A stretch of DNA of 32,721 nt from MWCR01 sp041665165 (lineage in GTDB: Bacteria; Patescibacteriota; Patescibacteriia; 2-12-FULL-60-25): positions 1-32,721 of the forward strand of contig JBAYJJ010000009.1 of assembly GCA_041665165.1 (NCBI GenBank), given 5' to 3'. The translations under genes were made by a program, and so were the position numbers. Positions 7,353 to 13,585 of this stretch are shown here, piece by piece; the stretch's first letter is position 1; each line of letters begins with the position of its first letter. The notes under the pieces are model-generated. The model worked only from the letters and a program-made list of their open reading frames with translations, was not told the origin of the DNA and ran no database searches.

Positions 7353-8258
7353 CTATCTCACCAGGTCGCACAGGACCTGAGGAGTTGAAACGCAAAGTTT
7401 TACATTTCGGACTTGGGTATGGCCTGTGACGGGTTGGTACTCCAAGTACGTCCCAGATCCAGGCGCTAGTGTGCCTACAACCCGCGACCTGCTCGTGATG
7501 GTAGGTGAGTGTTGAGGAGGCCTTTTGGAATCCGTGAAGAAGAGCGAATCCAGGATGCCGGTCTGGTAGTTGAGTATCATGTCCCCGTTTCGGCTGGGCT
7601 TGGAAAACGAATGGAGAATCGGCTTGGCCGGAGACTCGATGTCTTTCCAGTAGTCGAAGTCGCTTAGCTTGTGCGGCTTGCGCATGGCGACCGATGCCGG
7701 GAACTGCGCAATCGCGACTCCAAAGCCGCGCTGATCAACGCGGATGCCTATTAGCTGGTCTGTTGTGCAATTGTAGCGGATGCTCGTGATGCCTTCTTTG
7801 CCGGCCTGCGCATAGATGGGGAACAGCCTTCCCGTATCTGTGAGGTAGTATTGGCAGCAGAGCATGTTGACGTTGCCAGCCAGGTAAAACGGCTGGTTGG
7901 CTTTGAGACCAGCGTTTTTGGCCAGCGGCAGGGTTTGCCAAAGCGCCTGGCACAGCTCATCCGCTTCAGGATAGATGTCAGAAGCGTACGGGACTGGGGT
8001 TGAGGTCTCGATTAAGGTCAGGCCGACAAAGGGCGTGAAGGAGATGATTTCAAAGCCGCGCGCTGCGGCTTGCAGTTCTCCGCGCACTTCGTTCGCAGGG
8101 AGTTGCCTGGAGAAAGCAACTGCAATGCTCATGGTCGCCGGGTCGACTGACAGAGCAATGATTTGCTCGCAGAACAACCCCTGAGTCGCAAAGAAATCGC
8201 GAAACTCAGTATGTGATACCTCGAGTTTTTCCAATTTTGCCGGGGTCTGTGGGATCAT
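7353..8258 (-). CDS. Protein of unknown function, 301 aa
   Basis: Not recognised. ATG 8258 is chosen because AGGAGG-like GGAGGT (8266-8271) ends exactly 7 nt before it; the frame stays open to 8381 but that part has no good start signal. The protein looks soluble, without a signal peptide or membrane span. It has a mixed alpha/beta N-terminal half (FRDFFATQGLFCEQII, then SIAVAFSRQLPANEV) and a middle part rich in aromatic residues and cysteine (GNVNMLCCQYYLTDTGRLF). The C-terminal part (DMILNYQTGILDSLFFTD) has no motif I can name. It is bounded by terminators on both sides, so it is probably transcribed alone. No function is offered. Confidence 0.75.
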   Translation of the reverse strand: MIPQTPAKLEKLEVSHTEFRDFFATQGLFCEQIIALSVDPATMSIAVAFSRQLPANEVRGELQAAARGFEIISFTPFVGLTLIETSTPVPYASDIYPEADELCQALWQTLPLAKNAGLKANQPFYLAGNVNMLCCQYYLTDTGRLFPIYAQAGKEGITSIRYNCTTDQLIGIRVDQRGFGVAIAQFPASVAMRKPHKLSDFDYWKDIESPAKPILHSFSKPSRNGDMILNYQTGILDSLFFTDSKRPPQHSPTITSRSRVVGTLAPGSGTYLEYQPVTGHTQVRNVKLCVSTPQVLCDLVR

Positions 8259-8265
8259 GCGGCTT

Positions 8266-8271
8266 ACCTCC
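8266..8271 (-). promoter_or_regulatory. Strong Shine-Dalgarno sequence deciding the start at 8258
   Basis: GGAGGT on the minus strand with a 7-nt spacer to ATG 8258. The same spacing is seen for the genes starting at 8593, 23523 and 32604. Confidence 0.8.
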
Positions 8272-8337
8272 GAGTGAGAGTGTCGAGGAACGTGAGAGCA
8301 AGGTTTTACATCTAAAATCCTGTTTGTGCAAGGGGTA

Positions 8338-8361
8338 GAAAAAAGACCTGCAGAGCAGGTC
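8338..8361 (-). terminator. Rho-independent terminator of the 71-aa unknown gene
   Basis: On the minus strand GACCTGC (8361-8355) pairs with GCAGGTC (8351-8345) over a 3-nt loop, followed by six T. It lies 17 bases beyond the stop of the 71-aa gene and separates it from the 301-aa gene downstream. Confidence 0.85.
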
Positions 8362-8377
8362 GATGAGGTTGGGGCGA

Positions 8378-8593
8378 TCACATCTCGTTTGGATTCAGGC
8401 GGCGGATATCTTCCTGATTTTCCAGATTGAGCTTGTGTATCGGAAGACGGAAAGGCGCGCCTTCAGCGCTGACAACCTCCAAGCAAAGGTTGGGCATCTC
8501 TTGCTGAAGCACTAACAGGAGATTGTAGTGCTTGGCGCAAAACCTGAAGTGCTTCACGTCCACGATGGTGTGTTGGTGCGTATATATCCTCAT
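8378..8593 (-). CDS. Small protein of unknown function, 71 aa
   Basis: Not recognised. The start is well supported: AGGAGG (8601-8606) lies 7 nt before ATG 8593, and a terminator follows the stop. The sequence (MRIYTHQHTIVDVKHFRF..., ending LENQEDIRRLNPNEM) is soluble, histidine-rich near the N-terminus, and has two cysteines. It may form a small alpha/beta domain. It lies between def and the 301-aa unknown gene on the same strand but appears to be its own transcription unit. No function is offered. Confidence 0.75.
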   Translation of the reverse strand: MRIYTHQHTIVDVKHFRFCAKHYNLLLVLQQEMPNLCLEVVSAEGAPFRLPIHKLNLENQEDIRRLNPNEM

Positions 8594-8600
8594 GTCGCTT

Positions 8601-8606
8601 CCTCCT
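8601..8606 (-). promoter_or_regulatory. Strong Shine-Dalgarno sequence of the 71-aa gene
   Basis: AGGAGG on the minus strand, 7 nt before ATG 8593. It is the main evidence that this short frame is a real gene. Confidence 0.85.
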
Positions 8607-8620
8607 CTTCTAAATCGCCT

Positions 8621-8691
8621 ACTGTCCTACGGGTCCTCAGAGTCCTGGGAGTCATGCTACCGTCTACGGTCTAAAAGCTATCGTCTAGCAA
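8621..8691. repeat. Adjacent nonamer (x4) and heptamer (x5) arrays
   Basis: 8621-8656 holds four 9-bp units sharing GTCCT or a variant (ACTGTCCTA, CGGGTCCTC, AGAGTCCTG, GGAGTCATG). 8657-8691 continues directly with five 7-bp units starting CTA (CTACCGT, CTACGGT, CTAAAAG, CTATCGT, CTAGCAA). Two unit lengths thus meet without a gap. The arrays lie in the leader of the 71-aa gene. Confidence 0.75.
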
Positions 8692-8692
8692 T

Positions 8693-8715
8693 AAAAAAAG
8701 GTGCCTTTAAGCGCC
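8693..8715 (-). terminator. Probable terminator after def
   Basis: On the minus strand GGCGC (8715-8711) and GCACC (8704-8700) form a short imperfect stem, followed by seven T. It is 29 bases past the def stop. The stem has one mismatch, so strength is uncertain. Confidence 0.55.
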
Positions 8716-8720
8716 GTAAG

Positions 8721-8747
8721 ATTATGCCTAGTTCAACTTACTGTCAA
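8721..8747 (-). promoter_or_regulatory. Possible promoter overlapping the def stop codon
   Basis: On the minus strand TTGACA (8747-8742) and CATAAT (8726-8721) are 15 nt apart. The -35 box overlaps the def stop codon (8744-8746). It could serve the 71-aa gene, but the probable terminator at 8693-8715 would lie just after the transcription start, so either termination is leaky or regulated, or this match is fortuitous. Confidence 0.35.
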
Positions 8748-9220
8748 GAAAGTCTGCCTTTGGTTATTTCGCTGGTTTTTTGAATAAACAAAATGCCATT
8801 CAAATGGTCAATTTCATGCTGGCAGGCTACAGACTGCAGGTTCTTGAGCTCCAGGTCAATACGGCGGCCGTGCCTGTCTATGGCACGCACCTGGACGCGT
8901 TTTGGGCGTTTAACCAGACCCCAGACGCCAGGGACTGAGAGGCAGCCCTCTTCGGTTTCCACCAAGACCTCGGAAGATTTGATTATTTCAGGATTGATGA
9001 GCACCTTTTTTTCATGGCCCAAGTCTAGGGCAATGATTCGGCGGTTGACTCCGACTTGAGGCGCGGCAATGCCAATGCCGTTTTCAACATGCATGGTGCG
9101 TACCAACTTGTCAGCAAAACCTTGGAATTCAGGGGTTGTGATTTCTGGTACAGGCACTTCAACAGACCGTTCATTCAGGGACGGCGCCGGGCGAGTAATG
9201 ATCTCGAACGAGTCTGGCAT
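8744..9220 (-). CDS. def: Peptide deformylase
   Basis: Removes the N-formyl group from new proteins; a metal-dependent hydrolase. All three family motifs are present in order: GIGIAAPQVG (about residue 43), EGCLSVPG (about 92, Cys metal ligand) and QHEIDHLNG (about 134, HExxH metal site). The length of 158 aa is normal for the short form. ATG 9220 is 11 nt after the stop of the priA-like gene on the same strand, so the two are probably co-transcribed. No Shine-Dalgarno sequence is visible. It acts with fmt, which lies 1.6 kb downstream on the same strand. Confidence 0.96.
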   Translation of the reverse strand: MPDSFEIITRPAPSLNERSVEVPVPEITTPEFQGFADKLVRTMHVENGIGIAAPQVGVNRRIIALDLGHEKKVLINPEIIKSSEVLVETEEGCLSVPGVWGLVKRPKRVQVRAIDRHGRRIDLELKNLQSVACQHEIDHLNGILFIQKTSEITKGRLS

Positions 9221-9231
9221 AATTAGGCAGT

Positions 9232-11055
9232 TTAGCTGAAAAATGCGATTGGGTCAAGGTCTATCAAGCCAAAGGCTGTGAATGGCTCCAGGCATTGGAT
9301 GAGCTCGTCCCTGGACAGGCTCTCTGGGGGCAAGAGATGGAAGACTTCGCGCGGTTCGCGGGTCTTGGGCCTGAACTCCACAGGATAGGGGCCCCTAAAA
9401 GACCAGCCTGGGAATTTTTCGCATATTTGAGCTATTTGTTGGGTTATTTCAGGCATGTTTGCCTCTTTACCCGGTACGATCAGTTTAACAATTTGGCGAG
9501 CTGGTGGGAACTGGAATTCAGCCCGTTCTTTAAGCTCAGTTTCCCAAGTCTTGGCCAGCCCCTCGGCTGTTAACCAGTTTGGAGCTTGGCCTACCAGCTC
9601 TTCTGGGCCTTGGACAACAAGTTCAGATTTTGCGACGCAAGATTGCGCGACCAACCTTCTAAACCCAATCACTAGTCTTTCTTTGCGGCGCATATCCTCT
9701 GAAAAACCACCAATGAACGACAGGTTGGTGAGGATAACTAAAGCGTTCATTGGAGGGGATTTGAATTGCCATTCATGCGCATCTAAAACTTTTATATCAG
9801 CGCCTGGAAAAGACTGGTCAAACTTTTGTTGCAAAGCTTGGGCGCCAATCATCGATTTAGTCAGGTTTGCGCCGCGACATTTTGGGCACTCTAAAGGCAT
9901 GGGCATTTTGTGGTTGCAACGGCGACAAGTGGCCAAGTCTTTTGAATTGCTCATGCCTGTGCCGCAAGACGGGCACTCTAGCGTCCAATCGCAATCAGAA
10001 CAGCGGATGCGGCCGCGCCAGCCATAAACAGGATGCAAAATGCGAATCGGTTTTGATTGCTCTAAGGCTTCTTGGATTGCATTCATGGCCTGAGCAGTGA
10101 TGCTTTCAATATTTGAACGATTAGCATGATTAAAAGTCGCAAACGTAATTTCAGGCTCCAAATCAGGCAACGTGCCGATGTCATCTTGAGCGGAGTCTGA
10201 CGGAGTCGAAAGATCTGGTTTGGTATTCTGGATCGAGCCAGATCCCTCGACTGACGCTCGGGATGACAAAGGGGGTGTGGTACAGATAGTAATGATCCTC
10301 AGCGCTGGGTTGAATTCAGCAGCCAGTTTGATCAAGCGACGCGCGTCATAACGCGGCGAAAGCTCATCTTGTTTATGATCATCGTTTTCTGGCTCGTCCA
10401 TAATGACCACATCAGCCACACATGCCAGCCAAGCGCCCATCTTAGTGGCAGCGAGGATGGAGTGCGTGTCTTGCGCAAAATTCGTCCAAGCTTTCCAGGC
10501 TGCGCCATCTGCAGTCATGGCATGGACAGCAGAGCACCCGAGGCGCGCGGCAATGTATTCAGCGCGTTTTTGCCAGGGCGTAAGGATCAAAACGCGGCCG
10601 CTGCCTTGTTCGGCCTGGGCTGTGGCAATGATGCCCAGCGGATCATTAAAGCGGTTGATGACAAAGCGTGTTTCAAAACGCGGCCTATCTTTGGGCCAAT
10701 GCACATCGCGAATCGGCATGTGCGTCTCTTCTGATGAACCAGCGCGCTTGGGTACTTGCCTGAGCCAAGCATGCAGCATGGTAGCAGGCGAAACAAATGA
10801 TTCGCGTGCTGCGGCAATGCAAAAATCAGGCAGGTATTCCGGAAGTTTCAAAATCTTGTTAGGCCCTGGCAATACGATGGCCTTTTCTTCAACGTCACTG
10901 GTTGGCGAAATTTTGCTGACAAGAGCTGGGATGAATTTTTGGCGGAAGGGCACCCAAATAATGTCCCCGCTATGGACTGAGCCTTGGGACAGGTTGTAAT
11001 CGAATGTGAAATGCCCAAAAGGCATTTTGATTGATGGAATAACAGAGATAAACAT
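9232..11055 (-). CDS. priA: PriA-like primosomal protein, helicase motifs degenerate
   Basis: PriA normally restarts replication forks as a 3'-5' helicase. The architecture is kept: an N-terminal DNA-binding domain (GDIIWVPFRQKFIPALV), a helicase-like middle, eight zinc-ligand cysteines in four CxxC pairs (352, 355, 361, 364, 377, 380, 390, 393) and a C-terminal domain with FQFPPARQIVKLIV. At 607 aa it is shorter than the usual ~730. No GxGKT Walker A is present where it is expected (NRFNDPLGIIATAQ). Motif II reads DEPEND instead of DEEH, and the QVAGRAGR-type motif VI is absent. Residues 263-292 are a translated dispersed repeat. ATG 11055, with GGGAG 9 nt upstream, is preferred; the frame opens to 11157. 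It may load partners without unwinding DNA. Confidence 0.85.
   Translation of the reverse strand: MFISVIPSIKMPFGHFTFDYNLSQGSVHSGDIIWVPFRQKFIPALVSKISPTSDVEEKAIVLPGPNKILKLPEYLPDFCIAAARESFVSPATMLHAWLRQVPKRAGSSEETHMPIRDVHWPKDRPRFETRFVINRFNDPLGIIATAQAEQGSGRVLILTPWQKRAEYIAARLGCSAVHAMTADGAAWKAWTNFAQDTHSILAATKMGAWLACVADVVIMDEPENDDHKQDELSPRYDARRLIKLAAEFNPALRIITICTTPPLSSRASVEGSGSIQNTKPDLSTPSDSAQDDIGTLPDLEPEITFATFNHANRSNIESITAQAMNAIQEALEQSKPIRILHPVYGWRGRIRCSDCDWTLECPSCGTGMSNSKDLATCRRCNHKMPMPLECPKCRGANLTKSMIGAQALQQKFDQSFPGADIKVLDAHEWQFKSPPMNALVILTNLSFIGGFSEDMRRKERLVIGFRRLVAQSCVAKSELVVQGPEELVGQAPNWLTAEGLAKTWETELKERAEFQFPPARQIVKLIVPGKEANMPEITQQIAQICEKFPGWSFRGPYPVEFRPKTREPREVFHLLPPESLSRDELIQCLEPFTAFGLIDLDPIAFFS
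10179..10268 (-). repeat. Family C repeat translated inside the priA-like gene
   Basis: Bounded by TGTCATC and GATGACA, with internal AGATCTGG and CCAGATCCCTCGA in inverted order. On the coding strand it reads SSRASVEGSGSIQ... and ...DLSTPSDSAQDD, in frame between the second helicase motif region and the zinc-binding part. Confidence 0.85.
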
Positions 11056-11114
11056 ATTTACAAACTCCCTGCCGAAACGACCAGATAATGAATAATTAAC
11101 AATTAATAATTCTC

Positions 11115-11211
11115 TGTCATTGCGAACGAGCAGTGAAGCAATCTCATACCGGCACACTGAAGTACTTCGGTTGATTGGTAAGAGATTGCCGCGCTTTCGC
11201 TCGCAATGACA
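11115..11211. repeat. Intergenic family C-type element (TGTCATTGCGA ends)
   Basis: Ends TGTCATTGCGA and TCGCAATGACA are a perfect 11-bp inverted pair. Inside, GAAGCAATCTC and GAGATTGCCGC are a second, imperfect pair. It lies in the gap between the priA-like gene and the Memo-like gene. The rest of the 202-base gap is an A/T-rich stretch at 11088-11114 and the family B element at 11219-11261. Confidence 0.9.
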
Positions 11212-11218
11212 AACTTGT

Positions 11219-11261
11219 ATGTTTAAGTCTCCTTTATTAAAGGAGAAGCGAAGAGGATTAA
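11219..11261 (-). repeat. Family B element at the stop codon of the Memo-like gene
   Basis: On the minus strand it starts TTAATCCTCTTCGCTTCTCC, forms the CTCCTTTAATAAAGGAG hairpin and ends ACTTAAAC. The TAA within its first bases is the stop codon of the Memo-like gene (11258-11260). Confidence 0.9.
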
Positions 11262-12049
11262 GCCACTTCGAACTTGGCCGTCAAGTATCCCACGCCGAAT
11301 GGGGCTTCGTAGGAACGGACTTTTGAATTTATGTTGATGTTATCAAGGCTGCCGAGCAATGTCATTATGGGCCTGTATCCGCATTGGCTGGCGTTTTCGA
11401 TCAAGTCGACCGGAGCGGACAATAGGCTGCTCAAATCTTTGGCGCAAACATTGTCGCGGATCAAGGAATCGAACTCAGGGCCTTCGGCCGAAGCGCCGCC
11501 CGGTGATTCGGCTGAGAGTTTGTGCGACAAGTCAGCGCTGGCAATGATTGCGACACGCGTTTGTTCTGCATGCAGAACGCGCTTGAGCTGGCGGCCGAAT
11601 TCATAATGCGCTTTGCCATCCATCATTGAGGGGGAAATCGGGAAGAGCTTCCAGTTCTGGAGATGTTGGGTCAAGAGTAAAAGGGGAATGGTATAGCTGT
11701 AATCCAACTCTTCGCTTGAGGTCAAAGTAAAAGGAATGCCTTCTTCGCGCATCTTGCGATGAGTGCGGTCTATGAGCATGAAATCGCTCTTGGCCGCGAT
11801 CGTGGTCGCGAAGTCGCCGAATGATTTGAGGGTGCCGATGTATTTGCCGGCCATGTTGGCTGAAAAGGCATCCGGGTAGCGCGGACCATGCGGCGCGACA
11901 ATGACGATCGTCTCAGGTTTTGAGACGTATAAGGCTTGCTCGATTTCTTTATATGCGGCAATGGTCTGGGCGAGCTTTGCTTGATGATCCTTGCCGATAC
12001 TTGGGATCAAGAGCGGAGAGTGCGGGACAATGGCGGCGAAAACAATCAT
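11258..12049 (-). CDS. Memo-like / class III extradiol dioxygenase-fold protein
   Basis: 263 aa, related to the LigB/Memo superfamily (AmmeMemoRadiSam system protein B). Candidate metal-site residues are His10 (IVPHSPLL), His54 (VAPHGPRY) and Cys223 (SQCGYRP), the pattern of Memo, where two His and a Cys hold the metal. ASADLSHKLS (His176) is a further conserved segment. The partner genes of the AmmeMemoRadiSam system (an AMMECR1-like protein and a radical SAM protein) are not in the window. The start is 3 nt after the stop of the secreted protein gene, so they form an operon. Substrate and reaction are unknown; the fold assignment is fairly secure. Its stop codon lies within a repeat. Confidence 0.8.
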   Translation of the reverse strand: MIVFAAIVPHSPLLIPSIGKDHQAKLAQTIAAYKEIEQALYVSKPETIVIVAPHGPRYPDAFSANMAGKYIGTLKSFGDFATTIAAKSDFMLIDRTHRKMREEGIPFTLTSSEELDYSYTIPLLLLTQHLQNWKLFPISPSMMDGKAHYEFGRQLKRVLHAEQTRVAIIASADLSHKLSAESPGGASAEGPEFDSLIRDNVCAKDLSSLLSAPVDLIENASQCGYRPIMTLLGSLDNININSKVRSYEAPFGVGYLTAKFEVA

Positions 12050-12052
12050 AAG

Positions 12053-13492
12053 TTATTGAGTTGCTTGAGGGATTTGATCTGTGCTTTCATGGCCGGAGAG
12101 CGTAATCGGGTCAGTGACTTGATATGCAGTCAATAAACGATCAGCGACTTTGACCACATTGGTCCATTTCCAGCCCATGGACTCAAAAACATCGCCTGAA
12201 AGTATGGGGCGTAGTTTTCCGTCTTCAACAACATAAACCGCGGGCGAAGATTTGGCACTGACCAGTTCTCCGTTTTGGAAAGCATAAGGTTCGCCGGTCT
12301 TGTATTTGTCTAAAGTGGCCTTGGCCAATGTTTTGACTGGTCGGCCGGTGAAATAGAGCTTAAGGAATACGCCGTCCGGCAAAGCGTGCTTCACGTCGTT
12401 CTCAATGTAATAGACTGATGATGAACCAGAAGCCTTGGCCAAAGCACCGGTCGGGAAAGTCGTTTTTTCATTGATAGGGTCCAGGGTCGGTATTTCAGCA
12501 ATCTCATCAGCTTGGACGTCCATGATTTCGTCTTCCAAAAACCCGAACTTGTTGAATGACTTGATATTGCTGAATTTGCGCTTGCCATCAGTGACCAGTA
12601 AATAAATATCTCCTGCTTCTGTTTTCAACAAAGAGAACTTCGGGAACTTGACCAAATCGCCGTCAGGATAAGCTGAGAGCTCCGTGTCGGATACTTCGAC
12701 AATCTTATCTGGCGAAGACATTGAAGCTAGGACAGTCGGAGATTCAAATAATTTCTTTTCGCCCAGCTGAATCAAATATGTTTTGTTTGATGGCAAGCCG
12801 CGTACCACTGTGCCATTCGGATAATTCAACGAAAACCAGCGCCGCCATATTTTCCAAAGGTTTTGGTTGCCGTTCAAATGCGGAGTGTAAGTATAAAGCA
12901 TGGCAGTTGCCTGATTCTGAGGTGTGACTTGTATGCCATCCACATTCATTGACTTGCCGACTGCTTTGCCTGATATGGTAGTGCCGAAAGACAGCAACTG
13001 CATCAAATATTTTTCGCGATGCTGTTTGGCGGCCCACTCAAGCTGGTTGGCAAAGCCCTTGAAAGACTGGATATCAGGATCGTCTTTGCTGCAAGAATCG
13101 CAAACCGCGAAACCAGTTGCCCAGTCCAATTGCCTTTGGGACGGCGAAGAGTCTTCGACTAAGGATTGTTCTTTTTGGAGCAAGGCAATCAAATACTTTG
13201 GATTCAGTTTATATGAATTCGCCACGCGCCAAATGACATCAATTGCATTTTTGACTTGGCCGTCAATGTCTGTTACCTGCAAGTCAGCGAGTGCGCCTTT
13301 TTTTCTCAAAAAGTTTTTCAGATAATCATATGACATGCCATAGACATCAAAAATGTCATCATTGGTCAGGATATAGTTTGGGTTGAAATCCGGGTCCAAG
13401 TTCGGTGTAGTTTGAGCTAAAACAGGATTTAAATTTGAAAAAACTAGTAGAATTATACACACGACTAACAACTTACAACTTACAAGAGTCAT
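12053..13492 (-). CDS. Secreted lysozyme-like protein with C-terminal beta repeats
   Basis: A signal peptide (MTLVSCKLLVV, hydrophobic stretch, cut likely after VLA) precedes about 200 residues resembling a lysozyme/glucosaminidase-like fold: NPKYLIALLQKEQSLVED with a Glu in the expected helix, DWATGFAVCDSC and KGFANQLEWAAKQ. The rest is three or four ~60-residue repeats (GDLVKFPKF...KRKFSNIKSFNKFGF; GALAKASGSS...KHALPDGVFLKLYF; GELVSAKSS...LRPILSGDVFESMGW), likely a wall- or surface-binding region. A role in cutting or binding peptidoglycan is inferred. The frame opens to 13540, but the whole 5' part, including codons 1-9 from ATG 13492, comes from a family A repeat, so the start is uncertain. 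Confidence 0.75.
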   Translation of the reverse strand: MTLVSCKLLVVCIILLVFSNLNPVLAQTTPNLDPDFNPNYILTNDDIFDVYGMSYDYLKNFLRKKGALADLQVTDIDGQVKNAIDVIWRVANSYKLNPKYLIALLQKEQSLVEDSSPSQRQLDWATGFAVCDSCSKDDPDIQSFKGFANQLEWAAKQHREKYLMQLLSFGTTISGKAVGKSMNVDGIQVTPQNQATAMLYTYTPHLNGNQNLWKIWRRWFSLNYPNGTVVRGLPSNKTYLIQLGEKKLFESPTVLASMSSPDKIVEVSDTELSAYPDGDLVKFPKFSLLKTEAGDIYLLVTDGKRKFSNIKSFNKFGFLEDEIMDVQADEIAEIPTLDPINEKTTFPTGALAKASGSSSVYYIENDVKHALPDGVFLKLYFTGRPVKTLAKATLDKYKTGEPYAFQNGELVSAKSSPAVYVVEDGKLRPILSGDVFESMGWKWTNVVKVADRLLTAYQVTDPITLSGHESTDQIPQATQ

Positions 13493-13537
13493 TTGGTCAC
13501 TCTTGTCAGTTGTCAGTTTGTAGTTTTCAGTCATTTT
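13467..13537. repeat. Heptamer hairpin element (family A), copy 2
   Basis: CAACTTA heptamers lead into ACAAGAGT (13482-13489), inverted as ACTCTTGT (13499-13506), then GTCAGTT x2, TGTAGTT and TTCAGTC. It spans the 5' end of the secreted lysozyme-like gene and supplies its first codons. Confidence 0.85.
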
Positions 13538-13585
13538 CATGTGTATAGGCTAGCACAAAAACGCGTAAACATGTAGGATATTTGC

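Noticed and set aside
8793..9059. Plus-strand frame opposite def
   Set aside because: def has all three family motifs in the other strand, so this frame is a shadow.
10403..10999. Plus-strand frame of 198 codons opposite the priA-like gene
   Set aside because: Shadow of a recognised gene; no start signal and no motif.
11115..11211. Insertion sequence
   Set aside because: It has inverted ends but is under 100 bp and encodes nothing; at most it is a non-autonomous repeat.
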